A stretch of 64,000 nucleotides of DNA, taken from positions 17,179-81,178 of the forward strand of contig CAYSQE010000004.1 of assembly GCA_964433155.1 (NCBI GenBank). The letters are read 5' to 3'. The translations under genes were made by a program, and so were the position numbers. This document shows positions 9,916 through 18,980 of this stretch, piece by piece. A model generated the notes under the pieces. It saw only the letters and a program-made list of their open reading frames with translations. It was not told the DNA's origin and did not search any database. The DNA comes from 2-01-FULL-40-13 sp964433155 (lineage in GTDB: Bacteria; Patescibacteriota; Microgenomatia; UBA1406; GWC2-37-13). Position 1 is the first letter of the stretch, and every line of letters begins with the position of its first letter.

Positions 9916-10815
9916 ATGCATAATTTTTGGAAAAATAAAAATATTTTAATTACTGGGGCTTCTGGATTTGTAGGGAGTCATCTTAAAAAACGATTATTAA
10001 ACTATGGTTCAAAAGTAAATGAAATTGTTGGAAATATTGCTGATAAGGAGTTGGTTAATAGAACTTTTAAAAGTAAAAAATTCAATTTCTGTTTCCATTT
10101 AGCTGCTCAAACCTTATTGGATAAGGCTGGCATTGACCCTGCTTCAACTTTTGAAATTAATATTAAGGGCACCTGGAATATATTGGAGGCAACTAGACAA
10201 AATCGACTCGATGGCATTATTATAGCGTCAACTACTCATGTATATGGAAAAAACAAGCTTCCTTTTCTAGAAGAATATTATCCCAGACCTGCAGGTCCTT
10301 ATGAAACTTCAAAAGCTTGTGCTGATATGATAGCTCAAACTTATGCTAATTATTATTCTTTACCTGTTGCAATTGCTAGATTTGTAAATATATTTGGACC
10401 TGGTGATCAAAATGACCGCATTGTACCTAAGACGATAAAACTGCTTATGCAAAATAAAGCCCCTGAAATATACTCCGATGAAACAACGCGAGATTATATG
10501 TATGTCGAAGACGCCGTTTCTGCATACCTGACTCTGGCTGAAAAACTTAGAGATTTAAAAATTAAAGATTCCAATATTATATTTAACTTTGGAACAGGAA
10601 AGCATTACAGCAACTTAAAGATTATTGAACAAATTATAAAATTATATAGTAGCGTTAAGCACATCCCTGTAATAATTAAAAAAGAGCGAAAACTAGAGGT
10701 TGTCAACCAATATGTCTCAATTGAAAAGGCTAAAAAATATCTAAAATGGAAACCCGAATTTGATTTGAATCAAGGGTTAAGAAAAACAATCGACTGGTAT
10801 AAAAGCTATTCTTAA
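9916..10815 (+). CDS. NAD-dependent sugar-nucleotide epimerase/dehydratase (extended SDR)
   Basis: This 299-residue extended SDR has the nucleotide-binding ITGASGFVGSH motif (GxxGxxG) at its N-terminus, HLAAQ, the catalytic YETSK (YxxxK), FVNIFGPGDQNDRIVP and TRDYMYVEDAVSAY. The last two blocks and the SKACAD motif look most like CDP-glucose 4,6-dehydratase or GDP-mannose dehydratase relatives, but the protein is shorter than those (about 350 aa). It should remodel a nucleotide-activated hexose for the transferases around it. It lies 2 nt after the GT2 gene, in the same unit. The exact reaction cannot be assigned from motifs alone. Confidence 0.85.
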   Translation: MHNFWKNKNILITGASGFVGSHLKKRLLNYGSKVNEIVGNIADKELVNRTFKSKKFNFCFHLAAQTLLDKAGIDPASTFEINIKGTWNILEATRQNRLDGIIIASTTHVYGKNKLPFLEEYYPRPAGPYETSKACADMIAQTYANYYSLPVAIARFVNIFGPGDQNDRIVPKTIKLLMQNKAPEIYSDETTRDYMYVEDAVSAYLTLAEKLRDLKIKDSNIIFNFGTGKHYSNLKIIEQIIKLYSSVKHIPVIIKKERKLEVVNQYVSIEKAKKYLKWKPEFDLNQGLRKTIDWYKSYS

Positions 10816-10818
10816 ATA

Positions 10819-12528
10819 TCAACTCCTTATCAAGGAATAAATCAAAACAGCTTTATTTTCAAATACTTTTTTTGAATATGTGGGCTTGCATTTTTTCATA
10901 ATTTTCTCAGAGTTCGAGAATGACTTGATTTCATAAACATAATCAATTTCATTTAGCATTGAACAATCCAACTTCCTAATTCTTTCTAAACGAGATTCAT
11001 AAGAGACGCTAGTAACGCTTAATGTTTGGGCTTCAGCAAAATAAAGTTGTTTACCAGAAAATGCTGCAACATACGAGCTGTCCTTGTAAGAATTTAGTGG
11101 AATTGTTTTTGTTAAAAACATCTGATCTTCTTTATGAAATGGGCCAAATACTACACCGTCGGGTTGATTTTTAAGAAAAGAGAGAGCCTTAATTTCTTCT
11201 TCAGATAAATAAGCTGGTCTTGAAACTCTCAAGAAATGCCAAAATACATCATAAGAAGTTGGCAGCGATAAGAATATGATTATTAATCCAATTAATAACA
11301 AGATTTTTTGTTTTTTCTGAAAAAGATCATAAACTAACTTGGCTAAATAAATCGTTAAAAGAAAAATTGCATAGAAGAAAAATTGTATCGTATTCCACCA
11401 TTCTCCCTTCTGGACGAGCATTACTGTCAAAAAAATCGAAAAATAAGTTGTAAGAATAACTGATGCATCGAATTTCCCCAGTTTTCGCCTAAAAAAAAGT
11501 ACCACTACATACAAAAGGCCAAAAAATCTTGTACCTAAATAAAAAAACAAAAAAATTGCTAAATTGAGTGACTCTATCATAACCAAGCGTGGACCTATAC
11601 CAAATTGCTGCAGATAATATCGTGCATCAGTCATCGTTTGAAGATAAAACTGATCCGGTGATTCTGTTATTGTGTGGACTAGAGCAAAAGGGGCGAAACC
11701 AAAGGTGGATCCTGTCTTAAATGATGCAAGAGGATCATAGAAAAGAAAAATACCCAACAAAACAAAAGTACTTATAACAAAACAATAAAGTAGAAAATTT
11801 TTTAACTTTGTTTTCAATATATTCAAAATTAAATATATACTAAGCAAAAAAATACTTAGCAGTCCTCCATAAAACTTTAGTCCTAACATAAAAAAAATTA
11901 TTATTCCACTTGTTAAGATCTTTTTTAGATTAAACTCTCTGTCTTTAATAAGTATCAAAAGAGATAGAAAAAAAAGTAGAGAAAATGCATATTGAAGATT
12001 TGACATTGTATGTATTACCGGCTGAGACAAAAGCGTTGATGAATTTTGAATTGTTTTATTATGATAAAACGTAAGAAGATATGAGAAAGATCCTGCAAAA
12101 TAGCTCAAAAAAAGAAATAAGCCGACAAAAAATATGGTATCTTTTATTTTTCTGGCAAGAACGATAAGAAGAATTGTAAAGATAATAAACCAAGCAATAG
12201 GCAATAATTTAAAGTAGGATATTATTGAAGGAACACCTAATCTTGCTAATAGAAAAATTATAAAATCCAACAACCAGTTATACCCATAAAGTCTTTCTCC
12301 AGCAAATGTAGGAGCAATAAATGGTATTTTATCAAATGAGATTTCAGCAATTGCAAGATGCCATATCGCATCTCGGCCGTGTGCTCCCCAGAAATAATAT
12401 CCACATTGTCCTTCAAAACAATAATAGCTTCCGCTCGGGAAGATGACAAGCAGGTATAAAAAAAAGGCAGGTACAATGATAAGAAGTAATAGCTTATATT
12501 TTTTGATATATTCTATAGATTCCTTCAT
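10819..12528 (-). CDS. GT-C-like polytopic membrane protein (tandem paralogue 1)
   Basis: This 569-residue protein has about 12 helices and a soluble C-terminal tail of about 140 residues. The first external loop holds a short Cys pair (C37, C42), then HGRDAIWHLAIAE with D53, a likely catalytic acid by analogy with GT-C enzymes. GERLYGYNWLLDF follows. It closely resembles the adjacent 12525-14228 product: roughly two thirds of the first 150 residues are identical. It overlaps that gene by 4 nt (ATGA), downstream in the same leftward operon. It was probably made by tandem duplication. I do not recognise a characterised family, and GT-C is inferred from topology and the acidic loop. Confidence 0.65.
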   Translation of the reverse strand: MKESIEYIKKYKLLLLIIVPAFFLYLLVIFPSGSYYCFEGQCGYYFWGAHGRDAIWHLAIAEISFDKIPFIAPTFAGERLYGYNWLLDFIIFLLARLGVPSIISYFKLLPIAWFIIFTILLIVLARKIKDTIFFVGLFLFLSYFAGSFSYLLTFYHNKTIQNSSTLLSQPVIHTMSNLQYAFSLLFFLSLLILIKDREFNLKKILTSGIIIFFMLGLKFYGGLLSIFLLSIYLILNILKTKLKNFLLYCFVISTFVLLGIFLFYDPLASFKTGSTFGFAPFALVHTITESPDQFYLQTMTDARYYLQQFGIGPRLVMIESLNLAIFLFFYLGTRFFGLLYVVVLFFRRKLGKFDASVILTTYFSIFLTVMLVQKGEWWNTIQFFFYAIFLLTIYLAKLVYDLFQKKQKILLLIGLIIIFLSLPTSYDVFWHFLRVSRPAYLSEEEIKALSFLKNQPDGVVFGPFHKEDQMFLTKTIPLNSYKDSSYVAAFSGKQLYFAEAQTLSVTSVSYESRLERIRKLDCSMLNEIDYVYEIKSFSNSEKIMKKCKPTYSKKVFENKAVLIYSLIRS

Positions 12529-14228
12529 AGCGATCTTTTCTTATAAATATTTATTGATTTATTTTGGTAAATCTTCCTAAAATTAAGCAATTTGCATTTG
12601 GAAACTAGTTTTTCATCAGGCAATAGTTCTTTAATGTCATATATGTAGTCCACTTCATTGAGAATTGAACAGTCCATCTTTTCCATCTTTTTTAATCTTT
12701 CTTGGTAGGACAATCCTGTTATTGTTAGTTGTGCTTTATCAGATAAGTAAACTGGTTTTCCTGAAAAAGCCGAAATATAAGCAGTATCGTCATATCGATG
12801 AAGCGGAAGAAAATTATTATTTTTCCATTTATTCGAATAAAGTGATGTTAAAACAACTCCATTTGGTTGTTTTTTAAGAAATTCCAAACTTTCTATCTCC
12901 ATCTGAGGCAAATATGTAGACGCAGAATTTAAAGTAAATAACCTAACCAGATCAATAGTCGTTGGTATGGATAAAGTAATTACTACAATAGCTAAAAATA
13001 AATATACCTTTCCTGAATTGATTAAACTATATATAAATCTGCTTGTATAGATATTTAATAAAAAAATGCCGTAAATAAAAAATTGTACAGTGTTCCACCA
13101 CTCACCTTTTTGAACAAGAGAAATAGTAAGAGAAATAGAAAATAAAACTGTTAATAACAAAGTTAGATCAAACTTATCTACTTTCCTTTTTAATAATTGA
13201 AAAAATAAGTAAAGCAAGCCAAACATTCTTATTCCTAAAAAGAAAAATAAAAATAAAAATAAATTTATCAACTCTATTAGAATCAATCTTGGTCCTATTC
13301 TAAAATGTAATAAATAGTATCTCGCGTCTGTAAGATACCTGTTGTAAAAAAATCTTGAATCTTCAGTTATGGTATGAACAAGAGCAAAAGGCACAAACGC
13401 AAACGGAGCACCCGATTTCACAGACAAAAAAGGGTTATAAAAGATTAAAATTCCAATGCCAACGATAAGTCCTATAATTAATGAATACGTTATAAATTTC
13501 TTAACATCTTTTGGCAGTAAATTTAATATCAGATGGATTAATACTAAAAATAAACTAATTATTCCTCCATAAAATTTTAAACCCATAATCATAAAAACAC
13601 ATAAGCTTAAGATCAGCGCTTTTTTAAGATTTAATTTATTTTCTTTAATTTGTACTAACAACCAGAGGAAAAAAATAATTGAAACAGCAAAAGGAAGATT
13701 TGACATTGAATGCATTGGCAACTCACTGATTAAACTAGATGAACCTACGATTGAATAGTTTTTGTATAAAGTGATAAGATATGAAAATGAGGTAGAAAAA
13801 TAGCTGACAAATAGTAAAACACCTACAAATATTTTGTTGTCATTAATTCTTCTACCAAGTTTAATTGTTAATAGAGTAAAAACAATAAACCAAGCAACGG
13901 GTATTAATTTGAAATAAGAAACTAATGAGGGTATCCCTAGTTTTGCTAAAAGGAAAATAAAAAAATCCAACAACCAGTTATAGCCATAAAGTCTTTCTCC
14001 CGAATACGTAGGAGCAATAAATGGAAATTTATTAAATGAAGTTTCAGCAATTGCAAGATGCCAGACAGCATCGTGGCCATGAACTCCCCAAAAATAATAG
14101 CCACACTGTCCTTTAAAACAAAAATAAGTTCCGCTTGGGAAAACAAGAAGCATGTACAAAAAAAAAGCGGGTACAATGATAAAAAGTAAGAGTTTGTGCT
14201 TTCTGATATAATCCAAAGTATGCCCCAT
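12525..14228 (-). CDS. GT-C-like polytopic membrane protein (tandem paralogue 2)
   Basis: This 567-residue protein is the first gene of a two-gene leftward unit and a close paralogue of the next gene. It shows the same pattern: a single helix, the Cys pair C37/C42, HGHDAVWHLAIAE with D53, and GERLYGYNWLLDF. About 12 helices and a soluble tail ending in basic residues follow. Its start codon overlaps the start codon of the divergent GT2 gene: the two coding regions share nine bases (14220-14228). A promoter-like AT box upstream on the minus strand would lie inside the divergent gene. The function is inferred only as a lipid-linked sugar transferase. Confidence 0.65.
   Translation of the reverse strand: MGHTLDYIRKHKLLLFIIVPAFFLYMLLVFPSGTYFCFKGQCGYYFWGVHGHDAVWHLAIAETSFNKFPFIAPTYSGERLYGYNWLLDFFIFLLAKLGIPSLVSYFKLIPVAWFIVFTLLTIKLGRRINDNKIFVGVLLFVSYFSTSFSYLITLYKNYSIVGSSSLISELPMHSMSNLPFAVSIIFFLWLLVQIKENKLNLKKALILSLCVFMIMGLKFYGGIISLFLVLIHLILNLLPKDVKKFITYSLIIGLIVGIGILIFYNPFLSVKSGAPFAFVPFALVHTITEDSRFFYNRYLTDARYYLLHFRIGPRLILIELINLFLFLFFFLGIRMFGLLYLFFQLLKRKVDKFDLTLLLTVLFSISLTISLVQKGEWWNTVQFFIYGIFLLNIYTSRFIYSLINSGKVYLFLAIVVITLSIPTTIDLVRLFTLNSASTYLPQMEIESLEFLKKQPNGVVLTSLYSNKWKNNNFLPLHRYDDTAYISAFSGKPVYLSDKAQLTITGLSYQERLKKMEKMDCSILNEVDYIYDIKELLPDEKLVSKCKLLNFRKIYQNKSINIYKKRSL
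14204..14212 (+). promoter_or_regulatory. Extended -10 box adjacent to the 14220 start
   Basis: TG-A-TATAAT, a perfect extended -10, ends 7 nt before ATG 14220. It lies inside the first codons of the divergent gene at 14228. Confidence 0.55.
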
Positions 14229-15041
14229 AAGCTTGCAATTATTACTGTAGTCTATGAGAATTATACAGTACTAAAAGATTTTCTTGACAGCCTCAAAAAG
14301 CAAACAAATAAAAACTTCCATCTTTTTTGTATCGATCTATCGATTCATCGAAAACCTATCAATTTTAACGAGATCTCTGCGCAAATAGTTTACTCCCATA
14401 ACAAAGGATATGCCTACGGAGTAAATATTGGATTAAAAAAAGCAATCAAAGAAGATTTTAAATATTTTTGCATTCTAAATAATGACACTTATTTTGAAAA
14501 AGAATTCATCAAGTATTGTCTACAATCTACCGTCAACCATCCATCTTCTATCATCGGAGGAAAAATCTATTATGCACCGGCCTATGAATATCACAAGAAT
14601 CGCTATACAAAATCTGACTTCGGTAGAGTCATCTGGTATGCGGGCGGATCCATTGATTGGAAACATGCATTGACTCCTCACCGAGGCGTAGACGAAGTAG
14701 ACGAGGGACAATATAATAAATCTGGAGAAATAAAATTTGTTAATGGCGCTCTTATGCTATTTGATCACTTAGTAGTTGATAAAGTCGGATTTTGGGATGA
14801 AAGATATTTTCTTTATTTTGAAGACGCAGATTTTTGCGTCAGGGCGGAAAAAGCCGGAGTTAAACTTTTTTATGATCCCTCAATAATAATCTGGCATAAA
14901 AATGCTCAGTCAACTGGCCTATCAGGATCAGTTATTCATCAAAAGTATCAACTTATCAATCGATTGCGATTTGGACTGAAGTACGCCCCGTTGAGAACTA
15001 AATTTCACTTAATCAAAAACTATGTTTTTAGTAAGATTTAA
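14220..15041 (+). CDS. GT2 glycosyltransferase, rhamnosyltransferase-like
   Basis: I start at ATG 14220 (273 aa); this start lies 7 nt after a strong extended -10 box (14204-14212). A longer form from 14196 would include that box. The protein is a GT-A enzyme: KLAIITVVYENY, then LNNDT (the DXD-equivalent), EIKFVNGALMLF and YFLYFEDADFCVRAEKAG. These match the WbbL-like rhamnosyltransferase type of GT2. No membrane segment is evident. Its last 20 nt overlap the next gene. The donor sugar is not readable, and no dTDP-rhamnose set except an RmlA-like gene at 43854 is in the window. Confidence 0.85.
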   Translation: MPHKLAIITVVYENYTVLKDFLDSLKKQTNKNFHLFCIDLSIHRKPINFNEISAQIVYSHNKGYAYGVNIGLKKAIKEDFKYFCILNNDTYFEKEFIKYCLQSTVNHPSSIIGGKIYYAPAYEYHKNRYTKSDFGRVIWYAGGSIDWKHALTPHRGVDEVDEGQYNKSGEIKFVNGALMLFDHLVVDKVGFWDERYFLYFEDADFCVRAEKAGVKLFYDPSIIIWHKNAQSTGLSGSVIHQKYQLINRLRFGLKYAPLRTKFHLIKNYVFSKI

Positions 15042-16617
15042 AAAAATTCTAATAATTATTTTTGTCATATCAGTATGTCTATATTTCTTTCAACTTTATA
15101 GGGTAGCTAAAAATTACTCGCAATCTCATCGGTTTGGTGATGAAGATGCTCATATGCTTGGCGGGCACCTTATACTAAAGGGCTATAAACCCTATAAAGA
15201 TTTTTCCGGTAATCACCAACCGCTTACCTATATTTTTCCTGCAGGAATTCAAAAAATAGCACCTGCAAATACTTTATTCCCTTTTGTTGGCCGTCACAGA
15301 CTGGCTGTGTATGCCTATTCAATTTTATGGCAAGTAGTTTTCTTATTGGCTTTTGGCCCAATCATTTTCTTATTTACTCTTATATTTGAAACTCTTAAAT
15401 ATGTTCTCTTGGGCAATAAGGTTTTGGGCGAAGTTTGGGCTCTTTACCCTTTCATTTTTTTATTGGGGATTTCCATAAAAAAAACTATTTTTGAAAGAAA
15501 AATTCATAGCCTTGAGCTTCTTTTTTTTTCTGTGTCTACCTTTTTGGTAACTTTTTCTTTATTTCCTTTATGGCCAAGCGTTTTCATTCTCAATGTATAT
15601 ATGCTTATCTATAATAGAAAAAGTAGGGATAAATTACTTTTGCAGATTGCTCCATTTATCGTTTTAACATTTGGCTTATTTTTTTTTATCCCATTTAAGG
15701 ATTATTTTCAGAATACAATTATTGATAACATAACTTTTGTGGTACCGAAAATGAATAAAATTTCCTATAACACAGATATTCTTAAAAAGATTTTATTACC
15801 TTTTGCTTTATTTTATTCGAAACCAAATCTGATCAATATTACTACGTTATTTTTTGTGAATTTTTACGGAATTTTAATCTATATTTCTATCAAACTAAAA
15901 AAAATAGTACCTTTAGTAGCAATTATTACTGCTCTTTTTATTTCAAACGCAAGAACAATAAACTTAAATTTTGGAGATTTTCATATTCTTCCCTGGTTAG
16001 CTTCTTTTCTTTTCATACCTATTGCAACTTTAGGTTTTCTAAGAGAAGTAAAAAAGCCTAAAATTGTGAAACAAATCTACAAAATATCTTTTATTCTAAT
16101 TACCGTATTTTCTTTATGGATTACAGTTATAAACAGAGTTGATTTTTATGGAAATATAGTGTTTGATTTAAAAAATGATTTATCTAGAGAACACTATATT
16201 AACTATTCAAAATCAGTAAAAAATGGCTTAGGAATAAAATCAATTAAGAAAAATGGGGATAGAATTTTTGGCATCGCGAATGACACGTTGGCCATATGGG
16301 TTGCCGATGGAGATTTAGCTTTACCTCCTCTAGAATCTCAACGCTGGCAGTATGAATTAACAAGATTTAAAAAACAAATTGAGGATGTATTTAATAAAAA
16401 TCCACCTGAATTTTTCCTTATGGATAGCTTAGCTCCCTTAGACGGAAGTGACGATGTTAGTAAAATTGTTGTAAACTCTCTAAATAAAAACTACATCCAA
16501 ATTAAGCATTTAGGTAAACCTTCAGAATTGTATGTATTAAAATCAAAGTTTTCAGAAGTTGCGGACAAACAATGGGATGAATTCAAATACTATCTCTTTG
16601 AAAAACCTAATCTTTAA
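15022..16617 (+). CDS. GT-C membrane glycosyltransferase-like protein
   Basis: This 531-residue polytopic protein has D40-E41 in FGDEDAHMLGGHLILKGYKPY, followed by a HQPLTYIFPAG segment, the arrangement of the first external loop in GT39-like enzymes. About ten helices and a 170-residue soluble C-terminal part follow. The product of 17340-18980 shares the pattern DE..(x)LGG..IL.G..PY..F...H, so the two are probably paralogues. They flank a DPM-like gene and are read toward it. It starts within the preceding GT2 gene (20 nt) and ends in a 4-nt convergent overlap with 16614-17336. Confidence 0.7.
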   Translation: MFLVRFKKILIIIFVISVCLYFFQLYRVAKNYSQSHRFGDEDAHMLGGHLILKGYKPYKDFSGNHQPLTYIFPAGIQKIAPANTLFPFVGRHRLAVYAYSILWQVVFLLAFGPIIFLFTLIFETLKYVLLGNKVLGEVWALYPFIFLLGISIKKTIFERKIHSLELLFFSVSTFLVTFSLFPLWPSVFILNVYMLIYNRKSRDKLLLQIAPFIVLTFGLFFFIPFKDYFQNTIIDNITFVVPKMNKISYNTDILKKILLPFALFYSKPNLINITTLFFVNFYGILIYISIKLKKIVPLVAIITALFISNARTINLNFGDFHILPWLASFLFIPIATLGFLREVKKPKIVKQIYKISFILITVFSLWITVINRVDFYGNIVFDLKNDLSREHYINYSKSVKNGLGIKSIKKNGDRIFGIANDTLAIWVADGDLALPPLESQRWQYELTRFKKQIEDVFNKNPPEFFLMDSLAPLDGSDDVSKIVVNSLNKNYIQIKHLGKPSELYVLKSKFSEVADKQWDEFKYYLFEKPNL

Positions 16618-17336
16618 TCAAAAAGATTAAATCTAAATATTTCCCATACGGCTCTCACTCCATCCTTCCATCCTATTTTCTTCCCTTCTTCATAGGTTCT
16701 ACCCCAGTAAGAAATTCCTACCTCGTAAATTTTTAGATTTTTAATTTTTGCGATTCTTGCTGTAATTTCAGGCTCGAAACCAAATTTTTTGCTTTGCAAC
16801 TTAAGCGCTATTTTTCTTATTAAATCACCCCTAAAAACTTTAAAACCCGTCTCCATGTCTGTAAAATTAAGATTGGTAAATAAATTTGATAATGTTGTCA
16901 AAAGGTTATTGGCCAAAAAATGCCAAAAATACAGTACTCTATGCGGCCTTTCAGTTACAAACCTTGAACCATAGACTACGTCAGCATCCTTTTTGATAAA
17001 AGGTTCCAGAAGTATTGGATAATCTTCAGGACTATACTCAAGATCTGAATCTTGAACCAATACAACGTTACCTGTAGAATTTAATATCGCTTTCTTAAGA
17101 ATCGCTCCTTTACCTTGATTTGACTGGCTGAAAAATACAATGATTGAATTTTTGTACTTTTTTTTTATTTCCTTGAGAATATCTATTGTTCCATCTGTCG
17201 ATCCATCGTCTACAATAATTATTTCTTTTTGAAAATTTAAAGAATCTGACTTATAAACTTTTTCTATTGTCTTTCTGATAAAGTATTTTTCGTTATAAAC
17301 TGGGATTATGATTGATAAAGTTTTCTTTTTTTTCAT
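16614..17336 (-). CDS. GT2, dolichol-phosphate mannosyltransferase (DPM1)-like
   Basis: This is a 240-residue soluble GT-A enzyme: SIIIPVYNE, IIVDDGSTDGT, LVQDSDLEYSPEDYP (the DXD site), VVYGSRF and TDMETGFKVF, then FGFEPEIT. The motif set is that of DPM1-type polyprenyl-phosphate mannosyl- or glucosyltransferases without C-terminal helices. It should make the lipid-P-sugar donor used by the GT-C proteins around it. It sits 3 nt after the 17340-18980 gene in the leftward unit running from 24706. It resembles the partial gene at the window start, so two donor synthases may serve this island. Confidence 0.88.
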   Translation of the reverse strand: MKKKKTLSIIIPVYNEKYFIRKTIEKVYKSDSLNFQKEIIIVDDGSTDGTIDILKEIKKKYKNSIIVFFSQSNQGKGAILKKAILNSTGNVVLVQDSDLEYSPEDYPILLEPFIKKDADVVYGSRFVTERPHRVLYFWHFLANNLLTTLSNLFTNLNFTDMETGFKVFRGDLIRKIALKLQSKKFGFEPEITARIAKIKNLKIYEVGISYWGRTYEEGKKIGWKDGVRAVWEIFRFNLFD

Positions 17337-17339
17337 TTT

Positions 17340-18980
17340 TCATCGAATATAGCCTTGATTCTTCAACTTTATTAATAATTGTTCTTTTTCACTATTCAAC
17401 AAATAAAGATCGCTATTTAATGTAAATGATGATGGACTTTTTAAGATTGCTAAACCTGTTATATCTTCCAGTGCTGTATATTTATTCTTCATCCATTCTA
17501 AAAAAAAATCTCCGAACTTATCCGCTGGCGTATTGAAAACTCCTGTATGTTTTTTAAAAACAATAATTTTTGGAGGATGAACCTCTAGATCTTTAATAAA
17601 GCTTTCTTTCAAAATTTCATCTTGTTTAAATTGAGGTAAAAGGCTTACAAATTTCCCAGGCAATTTAGCCTCTTTTACGAAAAATATTTCATGTGGTTCA
17701 TAGGGACCAATCCAAAAATAATCATTTTTGTTTAGCAATTGATTGACAAAATCTCCTGTATATGCGAGATCATAGATGTGGGGCATCTTTTGAGTATAGC
17801 GAAGATACCATTTATCATAAGTATTTTTTAACAAAAAAAGGGAAGCAAAAATGAGAAAAATTGTAATGAGCAATTGGGAGAGTCTCCGAAGATCATCAAT
17901 TAATTGATTTCTTAGTTTTTCATTTTGAAGCAAATATAAGACAACGGCTGACGAAATTATCCCGAGAACAATAAATAAACCCATCTGGTAGTCTGTCTCG
18001 TTAAACTCCTTAAAATTACTTCTTGGAGCCGAAAATGAAAGGACAAAAAAAAATAAAATTCCAATAAAAAAATAATTTTTTAATAAAATAAGTAGCAAAA
18101 TAAAACTTGATACTATAGTCAATATTCCTACTGGAAAATATATATTGAAGTCTTTAATTGTTACCAGCTTAGGCAAATATCCATTCCAGAAGTTATATAT
18201 AAGTGTAAATCCGAATTTCATTGGATTAAAAATTCTGCCTAAGGTGTAATTTGGGATATCGATATAGAGTTTTGTGTTATAGGTAAAATTGGCAAAAAAG
18301 AAATCTGTTAAAGAATCAGTCATTAGCAGATAGAAGAAATATACTACATATGGTGAAAGAGCTAATAAAGCATAAGTAAAGATTCTTTTAATAGTTGGTT
18401 TAGAAATAAGAAGTAAATAAAATTGCCACATGTAAAGAATCAACACTACATAAAGATATGACATTGACGAAAAAAGCAATATGAAGTTTAAAATAGAAGA
18501 AATTACAATAGTTTTAAAAACAACTTTTTTCTCAATTGTTTGAATTAACAAAATCCAAAATATAAGAGAAAAAAATAAACTAGCTAGACTATCTGCAATA
18601 TAAAGATGAAGCCAAAAATAGACAGCAACAAGGGGATATAAAATAAAAAAAATTAAATAGTAAGGATATAAGTTTTTGGACTGTCTCTTAATCCAAATAC
18701 CCAATAATCCAAGTACTGCAAACATAAATATTGCATATATGTGTCTAAACGCTATAAATGAACCGAAAGTGAATGGTAGTAGAATCGAGGCAAAATACCA
18801 AGCAAAAGGTAAATGATGATCAAAAAACTCTCTATAAGGAACTTTTCCTTGCAGGATAAATTTTCCTCCTAAGAGATTAACAAATTCATCTGGGTAAGAT
18901 ACATAGGAAGAATTAATTATAAAGATTAACAAAACTGCGATGAAAAATATTAGCTCAGCTAAATTTCTTCTTTTCATCAT
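17340..18980 (-). CDS. GT-C membrane glycosyltransferase-like protein
   Basis: This 546-residue protein has about eleven helices. After the first helix come D31-E32 in SYPDEFVNLLGGKFIL, then a DHHLPFAWYFAS loop, the likely catalytic region. A soluble tail of about 150 residues ends the protein. Two consecutive ATGs (18980, 18977) can serve as start, both inside the end of the upstream gene, which overlaps by 26 nt. The N-terminal pattern is shared with 15022-16617. The stop is TGA. By topology it uses a polyprenyl-phosphate sugar; the acceptor is unknown. Confidence 0.7.
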   Translation of the reverse strand: MMKRRNLAELIFFIAVLLIFIINSSYVSYPDEFVNLLGGKFILQGKVPYREFFDHHLPFAWYFASILLPFTFGSFIAFRHIYAIFMFAVLGLLGIWIKRQSKNLYPYYLIFFILYPLVAVYFWLHLYIADSLASLFFSLIFWILLIQTIEKKVVFKTIVISSILNFILLFSSMSYLYVVLILYMWQFYLLLISKPTIKRIFTYALLALSPYVVYFFYLLMTDSLTDFFFANFTYNTKLYIDIPNYTLGRIFNPMKFGFTLIYNFWNGYLPKLVTIKDFNIYFPVGILTIVSSFILLLILLKNYFFIGILFFFVLSFSAPRSNFKEFNETDYQMGLFIVLGIISSAVVLYLLQNEKLRNQLIDDLRRLSQLLITIFLIFASLFLLKNTYDKWYLRYTQKMPHIYDLAYTGDFVNQLLNKNDYFWIGPYEPHEIFFVKEAKLPGKFVSLLPQFKQDEILKESFIKDLEVHPPKIIVFKKHTGVFNTPADKFGDFFLEWMKNKYTALEDITGLAILKSPSSFTLNSDLYLLNSEKEQLLIKLKNQGYIR

